Assembly: GCA_009912175.1 (NCBI GenBank)
Contig: WNDQ01000008.1
Location: 33,411 to 97,410, forward strand
Direction of reading: 5' to 3'
Length of the DNA: 64,000 nt
Origin: Paracidovorax wautersii
GTDB taxonomy: Bacteria > Pseudomonadota > Gammaproteobacteria > Burkholderiales > Burkholderiaceae_C
Below the pieces are notes generated by a model. The model saw only the letters and a program-made list of their open reading frames with translations. It did not search any database and was not told the origin of the DNA. The translations under genes were made by a program, and so were the position numbers. Of the stretch, positions 28,181 to 40,227 are shown one piece after another (within the stretch, counting starts at the first letter, position 1; each line of letters starts with the position of its first letter).

Positions 28181-29571
28181 TCAGGAAGAAGTGGCGGGCG
28201 CCAGCACCTGCCGGCGCACCAGGTTGATGGCCATGGCCGTGGCGCCGAACGCCATGGCCGCGCCCAGGGCGATGCTGCCGCCGTGGCTGGCGCTCAGCGC
28301 GAAGCATAAACCGGCCAGCACGGCGCCCCAGGCCTGGCCGCTGACGCGCGCGGTGGCCTGCATGCCGCCGGCCGCGCCGCTGCGTGTGCGCGGCTGGGCC
28401 GACAGCATCTCGCGGTTGTTGGGGGCCTGGAAACAGCCGAAGCCGATGCCGGCCAGCAGCAGGCCGAAGACCATCCAGCCGTCATGGCTGCCAACCGGCA
28501 GCAGCGCGGCCAGGGCCAACCCGGCGATGAGCAGCGCGGCGCTGATGACGCACATGCCGGCCGCCTGCACGCGGTCGACGAAGGGCGAGATGGCCAGGTT
28601 GGTCAGCGACGAGCCGATCGGCCAGGCGGTCATCAAGAGGCCGGTCTGCACCACGCTGCGGCCCAGCGTGTGCTGCAGGTAGAAGGGCAGGGCCACGAAG
28701 GCGCACATCTGCGCCGCGAACATGCAGAACGAGGCCGAGATGGCCCAGCGAAAACGCTGGATGGCGAACAGGTCCAGCGGCAGCAGCGGCGTGGCCTGGC
28801 CCCGGCTGCGGCGCACCAGCAGCCACAGCGCCAGCGCGGCCAGCGCGATCAGCGGCACGGCCACCCAAGGGCGGTGCATGAGCATGCCCAGGCCGACCAC
28901 GCCCAGGCACATGCCCAGGCCGTTGAGCAGCAGGCTCCAGAGGTCGAAGCCGCGCGGCTGGCGTGGCGTGGCCGGCAGCGTGCGGCAGGCCACGAGCGCC
29001 GCGATGCCGATCGGCACGTTGAGCACGAACAGCCACGGCCAGTCGGCCACCGACAGCACCGCCGCGCAGATCGACGGGCCGGCCGCCGACGAGACCGTGA
29101 CCACGAAGGCGTTGCGCGCGATGCCCTTGCCCAGGTCGGCCGCGGGGTAGCTGTAGCGCAGCAGCGCCGACGAGCAGCACATGATGGCGCTGGCCGCCAG
29201 GCCCTGCACCACGCGCGCGGCGACCAGCGCCTCGATGCTGCCGGCCAGCGCGCAGGCCAGCGAGGCCAGCGTGAACACCAGCACACCGCCGCTGAAGATG
29301 CGGCGGTAGCCGACGCGCTCGCCCAGCGCGGCAAAGGGCAGCAGCGTGGCGATGATGGCGAGCTGGTAGGCGTTGACGATCCAGATCGCCGCCGACGGGC
29401 TGGCGTGGAGGTCGGCCGCGATGGTGGGCAGGGCCACGTTGGCCAGCGTGCCGTCGAGCACGCTGAGCATGATGCCCAGCACCACGGCCAGGATGGCCCA
29501 GACGCGGCGCGGCATGGGCAGGCCGTCGTCGACGGGTGGTGTGGCTGCGGCGAGGGGTGTGGTGGACGGGC

Positions 29572-29575
<4 letters not shown>
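28181..29575 (-). CDS. MFS transporter, DHA2 type
   Basis: 464-residue inner-membrane exporter with about 14 predicted membrane segments. TM1 carries LSVLDGTLANVALPTI, motif A is in AALGERVGYRRIF, and motif C is near SSAAGPSICAAVLS. The conserved aspartate of TM1 is present. Its ATG at 29575 overlaps the mfd stop (ATGA), so translation is probably coupled. Such proteins export drugs or metabolites; the substrate is unknown. It differs clearly from the other DHA2 protein at 18010. Confidence 0.88.
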
Positions 29576-33093
<3,518 letters not shown>

Positions 33094-33155
33094 GGTGGCG
33101 ATCGGGCGGCGCGGACCAGGCCCGCCGCGGCTGAAGTGGGCACACGAACGACAAA

Positions 33156-33180
33156 ACCCCTCGCCGGGCGGGAGAGGGGT
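33156..33180 (-). terminator. Intrinsic terminator hairpin upstream of mfd
   Basis: On the minus strand ACCCCTC pairs with GAGGGGT, with an inner CCG/CGG pair, followed by TTTTGTCGTT. It serves the broken MocR gene ending at 33256. If the TAAAAT at 33197-33192 is the mfd -10, the same hairpin would lie at the start of the mfd leader. Confidence 0.65.
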
Positions 33181-33255
33181 GAACGGCCTTGATTTTAGTG
33201 GGGGCGGCCCGGGCGCGCTGGCGGGGCGGCCTAAACCCCCACGGTTCCCCCACGG

Positions 33256-34680
33256 TCAGCCCTTCGGCAGGCCTTTGCCTTGCACCTGCCGCGCCAGGAA
33301 TTCGAACACCGCTGGCTCGTTGGCGTAGCAGACGTTCAGGCGCAGCCAGGGCAGGGCCTGCTGGTCGGGGTCGAACAACTGGCCGGGGGCCAGCAGGATG
33401 CCGGCGGCCACGGCGTCCTGGGCGACGCGCTGGACGTCGATGTCGTCGCGCGGAAAACCGGCCCACAGGAAAGGGCCGCCCGCCGGGCGGGTGAACACCT
33501 TCATGCCAGCGGCCTCCAGCCCGTCGCAGGTTTGCTGCTGGGCCTGCGCCAGCCGCTGGGCCAGGCGCTGGATGTGGGCACGGCAACTGCCGTCGACCAG
33601 CACGCTGTGGGCCAGTTTTTCGGTCAGCTCGGAGCTGGTGAGGCTGCCCACCATCTTTTGGTAGACCAGCTTGTCGGTCAGCTCTTCGCTGGCGGCGACG
33701 AAGCCCACGCGCAGGGCGGGTTAGATCGTCTTGCCGAAGCTGCCGATGTAGATCACGCGGTCGAGCTGGCCCAGGCTGGCCAGGTTGGGCAGGCCCGACG
33801 GCTCCAGCCCGGCCATGACGTCATTCTCGACCACGTGAAAACCGTACTGCTCGGCCAGCCGCAGGATCTGGTAGGCCACCGTGGGCGAGCAGGAGCTGCC
33901 CGTCGGGTTGTGCAGGTGCAAGGTGGTGAAGAAGACCTTGGGGCGGTGGCGCTGCGCCAGCGCTTCGAGCGCCTGCAGGTCCGGTCCGTCCACGCGCCGC
34001 GCCACGCCCACCGGCCGCACGCCCTGCGCGCGCAGGGTGGCAAAGAAGTTGGTCGAGCCGGGCGAGTCGACCAGCGCGATCTCGCGCGGCTGCAGCAGCG
34101 CGCGCGCCACGATGTCCAGCGCCTGCGAGGCGCCATGGGTCAGCACGATCTGGTGCGGCGGCGCCTCGATGGCGCGCTGCGCCAGCAGCGATTCGAGGTG
34201 CTGGCGCAGCGGCAGGTAGCCCTGGGGCGTGCCGTAGTTGGCCAGGCCAGCGGCGTTCTTGCGCGCCAGGCTGGCCAGGGCGTGGCGTACACCGTCTATA
34301 TGCAGCCAGTCGGGCCGTATCCAGCCGCAGCCGGCATTGAGCAGCGTGCTGTCGTCCTCGTACACGCGCCGCAGCAGCCACAGCGAATCGACCGAGGTCC
34401 GGCCGACGAAGGGTTTGCGGCGCGCCTGGGTCTGCGCGGGCGCGCTGGCGACGTAGTAGCCGCTGCCGGGCCACGCCTCGACGTAATGCTCGGCCACCAG
34501 GCGCGCGTAGGCGTTGGTGATGGTCATCGTGCTCACGCCCGTCTCGCGCGCCTGCTGGCGCACCGAGGGCAGCTTGCTGCCAGGCTTGAGCTGGCCCTTG
34601 TCGATCTGGGCCGCCAGCTGTTCGTAGAACTGGCGCACCAGCGGCACGCCGGAATTCGGGTCGGGGGTGAAGCTTGGCAA
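33256..34680 (-). pseudogene. MocR family regulator interrupted by one in-frame TAA
   Basis: A 474-codon reading frame for a GntR-HTH/aminotransferase regulator. The TTG start at 34680 has AGGAA upstream. The HTH is at residues 30-75 (LPSVRQQARETGVSTMTI) and the aminotransferase domain follows. Codon 320 (33723-33721) is TAA, three codons after the PLP lysine in IGSFGKTI. The same frame continues with PALRVGFVAASEELTDKL through the rest of the domain to a normal stop at 33256, so a single base change explains the break. The truncated product keeps the HTH and the lysine but loses about 150 residues of the fold and is probably inactive. It is divergent from a peptide ABC operon it presumably controlled. 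Confidence 0.85.
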
Positions 34681-34774
34681 GGTCGATTTCCTGTGGAGCG
34701 GGGGTGCGTGCGGCCGCTTGCACCGGCTTGGTGCCGCCGCTGCGCCAAATTCGCCCGGGTTCGGTTTGGTGCGT

Positions 34775-34811
34775 CAACTGTTCTAGTGACACCTGCAGCA
34801 ACTGTCTATAG
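34775..34811. promoter_or_regulatory. Repeated site between the broken MocR gene and the ABC operon
   Basis: CAACTGTTCTAG (34775-34786) and CAACTGTCTATAG (34799-34811) start 24 bp apart in the 233 bp divergent gap. TATAGA at 34807-34812 could be a -10 for the plus-strand operon, with a poor GTGACA -35 and a short 15 bp spacer. A MocR operator is a reasonable reading; the repeats are seen, the binding is inferred. Confidence 0.4.
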
Positions 34812-34913
34812 ATGGAAAGCAGGTTCCGGGCCTAAAGTCTGCGCCATCGCCGGTAGGGCGGCTGTTGCCGCACCGGCCTTCCCTCCCTTCCCGCCCCCTC
34901 TCAGGAACTCGAC

Positions 34914-36560
34914 ATGCGCATGACTTCCGCCCGGCCCACGTGGCCCGCCCGCCTTCATCGACGCCGACTGGCGACCGGCCTGGCGGCCGCCATCATCGTG
35001 GGCGGCTCCCTGGCCTGGGGCGCATCGGCCGCCCTGGCGCAAACCCCGGCCGCGAACCCGGCTCAAACGCTGCGCATCGTGCCCGCGACCACCATCACGG
35101 TGCTCGACCCGATCTGGACCACCGCTTACGTGTCGCGCAACTTCGGCTACATGGTGTTCGACACCCTGTTCGGCACCGATGCGCACGGCAAGATCCAGCC
35201 GCAGATGGTCGACCAGTGGAGCACCTCGCCCGACGGCAAGACCTGGACCTTCACGCTGCGCGGCGGGCTGGCCTTCAGCGACGGCGCGCCGGTGACCAGC
35301 GACGACGTGATCGCCTCGCTCAAGCGCTGGGCCAGCCGCGACACGCTGGGCGGTTTGATGGCGCAGGCGCTTGACCACTACGAGGCGGTCGATGCCAGGA
35401 CCTTCAAGCTGGTGCTCAAACAGCCGTTTGGCCTGGTGCTGGAGGCGCTGGGCAAGCCGTCATCGAACGTGCCCTTCATCATGCCCAAGCGCATCGCCGA
35501 CACGCCGGGCGACACGCAGATCAAGGAAATCATCGGCTCCGGCCCCTATGTGTTCAAGGCCGACGAATTCCGGCCCGGCCAGGTCGCCGTGTTCGAGAAG
35601 AACCCGGCCTACAAGCCGCGCGCCGAGCCGCCCTCGGGCACCACGGGCGGCAAGAACGTGTATGTCGACAAGGTCGAGTGGCGCTTCATCCGCGATCCGC
35701 AGACGCAGATGAATGCGCTGCTGACCGGCGAGGTCGACATCGTCGAGCAGCCGGCCTTCGAGCAGTACGCGACCTTCCGCAGCAACCCCGACATTCGTAT
35801 CGTCGACGCCCAGCCCAACGGTTTTCAGTTCAGCCTGCGTTTCAACGCGCTGCATGCGCCCTTCAACGACGCACGCATTCGCCACGCCGCCATGCTGGCC
35901 CTGGGCCAGGAGGCGATGCTGCGCACCCAGGTTGGCGACAAGACGCTCTACAAGGTCTGCCGCAGCATGTACCCGTGCGGCACGCCGTTTGCGTCCGACG
36001 CCACGGGCGACTACACCGGCGTGCCGCAGATCCAGAAAGCCAAGGCGCTGCTGGCCGAGGCCGGCTACAAGGGCGAGCCCATCGTGCTGATGCGCCCGAC
36101 CGACCAGACCACGATCGGCAAGCTGCCGCTGGTGGCCAAGCAGCAGCTGGAGCAGGCCGGCTTCAAGGTCGATCTGCAGAACATGGATTGGCAGAGCCTG
36201 GTCTCGCGCCGCGCCCGCAAGGACGCGCCCAGCGCGGGCGGCTGGAACGCCTTCATCACCTCCTGGGTGGCCGAGGACATCCAGAACCCGCTGACCATGG
36301 CGATGATGAATGCGCGGGGCGACAAGGGCTGGTTCGGCTGGTTCGACGACACCAAGCTCGAAGACATCAAGGCGCGTTTCGCCCAGGCCGCCACCGAGGC
36401 CGACAAAAAGAAGATCGCCGAGGAAGCGCAGCTCTACGCCTTCCAGATCGGCACCCACGTGCCGCTGGGCCAGTACACGGTGCCGGCCGCGGTGCGCAAG
36501 AACGTGACCGGCATCGTGCCGGCGGGCGCCCAGGTCTACTGGAACATCCGCAAGCAGTGA
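34914..36560 (+). CDS. ABC transporter substrate-binding protein, peptide/nickel family (SBP_bac_5)
   Basis: 548-residue periplasmic binding protein of the DppA/OppA class. An Arg-rich N-terminus and hydrophobic stretch form a signal peptide ending SAALAQTPA. The family motif is in FTLRGGLAFSDGAPVTSDDV, followed by the two-lobe ligand domain with GSGPYVFKADEFRPG. It binds short peptides or related amides for import. AGGA precedes the ATG. First gene of an operon with two permeases, a double ATPase and an amidase; the amidase suggests an amide or peptide-like ligand. Confidence 0.92.
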   Translation: MRMTSARPTWPARLHRRRLATGLAAAIIVGGSLAWGASAALAQTPAANPAQTLRIVPATTITVLDPIWTTAYVSRNFGYMVFDTLFGTDAHGKIQPQMVDQWSTSPDGKTWTFTLRGGLAFSDGAPVTSDDVIASLKRWASRDTLGGLMAQALDHYEAVDARTFKLVLKQPFGLVLEALGKPSSNVPFIMPKRIADTPGDTQIKEIIGSGPYVFKADEFRPGQVAVFEKNPAYKPRAEPPSGTTGGKNVYVDKVEWRFIRDPQTQMNALLTGEVDIVEQPAFEQYATFRSNPDIRIVDAQPNGFQFSLRFNALHAPFNDARIRHAAMLALGQEAMLRTQVGDKTLYKVCRSMYPCGTPFASDATGDYTGVPQIQKAKALLAEAGYKGEPIVLMRPTDQTTIGKLPLVAKQQLEQAGFKVDLQNMDWQSLVSRRARKDAPSAGGWNAFITSWVAEDIQNPLTMAMMNARGDKGWFGWFDDTKLEDIKARFAQAATEADKKKIAEEAQLYAFQIGTHVPLGQYTVPAAVRKNVTGIVPAGAQVYWNIRKQ

Positions 36561-36570
36561 CGCGACCCCC

Positions 36571-37512
36571 ATGCTGAGCTTTCTTTTCAAACGCCTGCTG
36601 GCCACGCTGCCGGTGCTGCTGGTGGTGGCTGTGGCGGTCTTCATGATCGTGCGGCTGACACCCGGCGACCCGGCCGCGGTCATCGGCGGCAACGGTGCCA
36701 CCAGCGAGGACATCGACCGCATCCGCGAACAGCTGGGCCTGACCCAGCCGCTGTGGAGCCAGTTCATGCTGTGGGCCGGCCATGTGTTGCGCGGTGACCT
36801 GGGCCACTCGTTTTTCCTCAACGAATCGGTGGTCACGCTGATCGGCCAGCGCATGGGCCCCACGCTGTCGTTGGCGGCCGGCACGCTGCTGCTGGCGGTG
36901 CTGATTGCGCTGCCGCTGGGCACGCTGGCGGCCTGGCGTTTGGGCGGCTGGCTGAACCGGGCGGTGATGGCGTTCTCGGTGGCCGGGTTCTCGGTCCCGG
37001 TGTTTGTGATTGGCTACGCGCTGATCTACTTTCTGGCGCTCAAGCTGCATCTGTTTCCGGTGCAGGGTTACCAGCCGCTGGCCGCTGGCATCGGCGCGTG
37101 GCTGTACCAACTGGTCCTGCCCTGCCTGACGCTGGCGGTGACCTATGTGGCGCTGCTGGCGCGCGTGACCCGCGCGGCCGTGAGCGAGGCCCTGACCGAG
37201 GACTACATCCGCACCGCGCGCGCCAAGGGCATCACCGAGCGCGCCGTGCTCACGCACCACGCGCTGCGTAATGCGGCGGTGCCGGTGGTCACCGTCATCG
37301 GCGTCAGTGCGGCGCTGCTGCTGGGCGGCGTGGTGGTGACTGAGACCGTGTTCGCCATCCCCGGTCTGGGCCAGCTCACAGTCGACGCCGTGCTCAACCG
37401 CGACTTTCCGGTGCTGCAGGGCGTGGTGCTGTTCTTCGCCGTGGCCTATGTGCTGGTCAATCTGTTGGTGGATCTGAGCTACTTGCTGCTCGATCCGCGT
37501 ATCTCAACATGA
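36571..37512 (+). CDS. ABC transporter permease, DppB type
   Basis: 313-residue inner-membrane permease of the peptide importer, with about six membrane segments. The N-terminus MLSFLFKRLLATLPVLLVV and LTPGDPAA are typical of DppB/GsiC proteins. The cytoplasmic EAA loop that docks to the ATPase is DYIRTARAKGITERAVL. It begins 10 bp after the binding-protein gene. Pairs with the DppC-type permease at 37600. Confidence 0.93.
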   Translation: MLSFLFKRLLATLPVLLVVAVAVFMIVRLTPGDPAAVIGGNGATSEDIDRIREQLGLTQPLWSQFMLWAGHVLRGDLGHSFFLNESVVTLIGQRMGPTLSLAAGTLLLAVLIALPLGTLAAWRLGGWLNRAVMAFSVAGFSVPVFVIGYALIYFLALKLHLFPVQGYQPLAAGIGAWLYQLVLPCLTLAVTYVALLARVTRAAVSEALTEDYIRTARAKGITERAVLTHHALRNAAVPVVTVIGVSAALLLGGVVVTETVFAIPGLGQLTVDAVLNRDFPVLQGVVLFFAVAYVLVNLLVDLSYLLLDPRIST

Positions 37513-37557
37513 CCCCCCGAAGCGCCTGCGGCGCCTCCCTCCAGGGAGCGACAGCGC
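37511..37557. repeat. REP-like palindromic element between the two permease genes
   Basis: The 87 bp gap is the longest inside this operon. It contains CTCCCT-CC-AGGGAG (37535-37548) flanked by GCGCC copies on each side, preceded by a run of six C. Interspersed palindromes of this look occur in Comamonadaceae genomes. It could be an mRNA-stabilising hairpin between cistrons. Only one copy is seen in this window. Confidence 0.4.
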
Positions 37558-37599
37558 CAAGGGCAACGGACATCGATTCTTGAACGGCGGCGACGCGAC

Positions 37600-38472
37600 A
37601 TGGACACCCTGAACAAACTCTGGCGCAACGGCTCGGTGCGCGGCGGCAGCCTCGCGCTGCTGGCCTTGCTGGCGCTGGGCCTGCTGGCGCCCTGGCTGGG
37701 CACTTTTGATCCGTCGGCGATGGACGCGAGCTTCATCTCGGTGGCGGCCGGCACGTACGGCGACGTGCTGCTGCCCGACGGCAGCGAGCTGGCGCACACC
37801 TTCTGGATGGGCAGCGACAGCATGGGCCGCGACATCTGGAGCCGCGTGCTCTACGGCACCCGCATTTCCTTGCTCGTTGGCGTGGTGACGGCGCTGGCGG
37901 CCGTGCTGCTGGGCTGTCTGATGGGCATGCTGGCGGGCTACTTCCGCGCGGCCGATGCGGTGCTCATGCGGGTCATGGACGGCATCATGGCGATCCCGGC
38001 CGTGCTGCTGGCCATCACGCTGGTGGCGGTGTTGGGCGCCAGTCTGCCGACCGTCATCCTGGCGATTGCGGTGCCCGAAGTGCCGCGTGTCACACGCCTG
38101 GTGCGGGCGCTGGTGATGAGCTTGCGGGACGAGCCTTTTGTCGAGGCCGCGCGTGCGCTGGCCACGCCGAACGCCGTCATCCTGTGGCGCGACATCCTGC
38201 CCAATTCGCTGGCGCCGCTGATCGTGCAGGGCACTTTCATTGCCGCCTCGGCCATCCTGACCGAAGTCATCCTGAGCTTTCTCGGCCTGGGCCTGCCGGC
38301 CGATGTGCCGACCTGGGGCAACATCATGGCCGAGGGGCGTGTGCTGTTCTCGCAGAACCCCGGCAACGTGCTGTTTCCGGCGCTGTTCCTGGTGCCCACG
38401 GTGCTGGCCATCAATCTCGTGGGCGACGGGCTGCGTGACGTGCTCGACCCCAAATTCGCCAAGCGGGCCTGA
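37600..38472 (+). CDS. ABC transporter permease, DppC type
   Basis: 290-residue inner-membrane permease. The N-terminal segment and the periplasmic MGSDSMGRDIWSRVLYG motif are characteristic of DppC/OppC. The EAA loop is PFVEAARALATPNAVILWRD, followed by LPNSLAPLIVQ. A short extra stretch lies between TM1 and the GSDSMGRD motif. It is separated from the partner permease by 87 bp that hold a palindromic element. Confidence 0.93.
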   Translation: MDTLNKLWRNGSVRGGSLALLALLALGLLAPWLGTFDPSAMDASFISVAAGTYGDVLLPDGSELAHTFWMGSDSMGRDIWSRVLYGTRISLLVGVVTALAAVLLGCLMGMLAGYFRAADAVLMRVMDGIMAIPAVLLAITLVAVLGASLPTVILAIAVPEVPRVTRLVRALVMSLRDEPFVEAARALATPNAVILWRDILPNSLAPLIVQGTFIAASAILTEVILSFLGLGLPADVPTWGNIMAEGRVLFSQNPGNVLFPALFLVPTVLAINLVGDGLRDVLDPKFAKRA

Positions 38473-38475
38473 GCC

Positions 38476-40227
38476 ATGGCGAATGTCTCGAAAGAAAACA
38501 CCATGAGTGACCTATCCGACCTTCAGCGGGTGCTGCCCGCGGCCGCACCCGCCAGCGGCGAGCCGGTGCTGGCCGTGGAAAACCTGCGGGTGGCGCTGCC
38601 CGTGGGGGCCGACCGGCCCCACGCCATCGAGGACCTGAGCGTGGCCATCCACGCCGGCCGCACGCTGTGCATCGTGGGTGAATCGGGCTCGGGCAAGTCG
38701 GTGCTGGCCACCACCATCATGGGCCTGCTGGCCAAGGAACTGTCGGTGGCGCGCGGCACGCTTCGGCTGGCGGGCGAGGCGCTGATCGACCAGGGCCGCG
38801 CCTGCGGCGACAAACGCCTGCGCGCGCTGCGCGGCACCCGTATGGGCATGGTCTTTCAGGAGCCCATGACCGCGCTCAACCCGGTGCACACCTGCGGCGA
38901 GCAGATCGACGAACTGCTGCGCACGCACACCCGCTGGACGCCGGCCGAGCGCCGCCGCCACATCCTGGCGCTCTTCGAGCGCGTGCGCCTGCCCGAGCCC
39001 GAGCGTATCTACGCGTCCTTCCCACACCAGCTCTCGGGCGGCCAGCGCCAGCGCATCGTGATCGCCATGGCGGTGGTGCTCAAGCCGCAGCTGCTGATCT
39101 GCGACGAGCCGACCACGGCGCTGGACGTGACCACGCAGGCCGAGATCCTCAAGCTCATCGCCGAGCTGCAGGCCGAACAGGGCACGGCGGTGCTGTTCAT
39201 CACGCATGACATGGGCGTGGTCGCCGAGATTGCCGACGACGTCATGGTCATGCACCTGGGCCGGGTGGTCGAGCAAGTCCCTTGCGGCCAGGTGCTGGGC
39301 CAGCCGCGCGAGGACTACACCCGCATGCTGCTGGGCGCCGTGCCCAGCATGGTGCCGCCGCCCGCGCGCGCCTTGCCCGGCGGTCCGGCGCTGCTGGCCG
39401 CGCACGGCGTGGGCAAGACCTATGTGCGGCGCGACTGGCTGGGCCGCGCCCGGGCCAACACCGCGCTGCGCGATGCCGCTGTGGCCGTGCACCGTGGCGA
39501 GACCGTGGGCGTGGTGGGCGAGTCGGGCTCGGGCAAGTCGACGTTCGCGCGCTGCATGATCCGGCTGATCGACCCGAGCGAAGGCACGATCCGCTGGGGC
39601 GACGACGAGGTGCAGTCCCTGCCCGAGCGCAAGCTGCGCGCGCTGCGTTCGCGTGTGCAGGTGGTGTTCCAGGACCCGAACCGCTCGCTCAACCCGCGCC
39701 GCATGGTCGGCTCCTCCATCATCGAGGGCGCGATGAACTTCGGCATGGACCGCGGCCAGGCGCTGCGGCTGGCCGCCGAGCTGATGGACCGCATCCGGCT
39801 GCCGCGCACGGCGCTGGCGCGCTACCCGCACCAGTTCTCGGGCGGCCAGCGCCAGCGCCTGGCGATTGCGCGCGCCGTGGCCTGCCAGCCGCGCGTGCTG
39901 GTGGCCGACGAGGCGGTCTCGGCGCTCGACGTGTCGGTCCAGGCGCAGATCCTGGACTTGCTGCGCGAGATCCAGTGCGACTTCGGCCTGGGCATCCTGT
40001 TCATCACGCATGATCTGCGGGTGGCCGCGCAACTGTGCGACCGCGTGATCGTGATGAACCAGGGCCGCATCGTCGAACAGGGCGCGACCGCGCAGGTGTT
40101 CGCGCAGCCCGAGAGCGACTACACGCGGCGCCTGCTGGCGGCTGCGCCCCATGCCGAGCTGGCGGCGGCTGCCACGGCGCGCCTCGATCCAACGAGACAA
40201 GACACACCCCAAGGAGTGATGCAATGA
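38476..40227 (+). CDS. Peptide ABC transporter ATPase with two fused nucleotide-binding domains
   Basis: 583 residues, equivalent to DppD and DppF joined, as in GsiA. The first domain has Walker A GESGSGKSVLA, signature LSGGQRQR and Walker B LLICDEPTTALD. The second has Walker A GESGSGKSTFA, FSGGQRQR and VLVADEAVSALD. Both have H-loops (FITHD). ATG 38476 lies three bases after the previous stop; ATG 38503 in frame is an equal candidate and neither has a strong ribosome site. The stop overlaps the amidase start (ATGA). Powers uptake by the two permeases. Confidence 0.92.
   Translation: MANVSKENTMSDLSDLQRVLPAAAPASGEPVLAVENLRVALPVGADRPHAIEDLSVAIHAGRTLCIVGESGSGKSVLATTIMGLLAKELSVARGTLRLAGEALIDQGRACGDKRLRALRGTRMGMVFQEPMTALNPVHTCGEQIDELLRTHTRWTPAERRRHILALFERVRLPEPERIYASFPHQLSGGQRQRIVIAMAVVLKPQLLICDEPTTALDVTTQAEILKLIAELQAEQGTAVLFITHDMGVVAEIADDVMVMHLGRVVEQVPCGQVLGQPREDYTRMLLGAVPSMVPPPARALPGGPALLAAHGVGKTYVRRDWLGRARANTALRDAAVAVHRGETVGVVGESGSGKSTFARCMIRLIDPSEGTIRWGDDEVQSLPERKLRALRSRVQVVFQDPNRSLNPRRMVGSSIIEGAMNFGMDRGQALRLAAELMDRIRLPRTALARYPHQFSGGQRQRLAIARAVACQPRVLVADEAVSALDVSVQAQILDLLREIQCDFGLGILFITHDLRVAAQLCDRVIVMNQGRIVEQGATAQVFAQPESDYTRRLLAAAPHAELAAAATARLDPTRQDTPQGVMQ

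Noticed and set aside
33721..33723. Two separate genes on either side of the TAA
   Set aside because: The downstream part begins inside the aminotransferase fold, continues the same frame and has no ribosome site; it is the tail of one broken gene.
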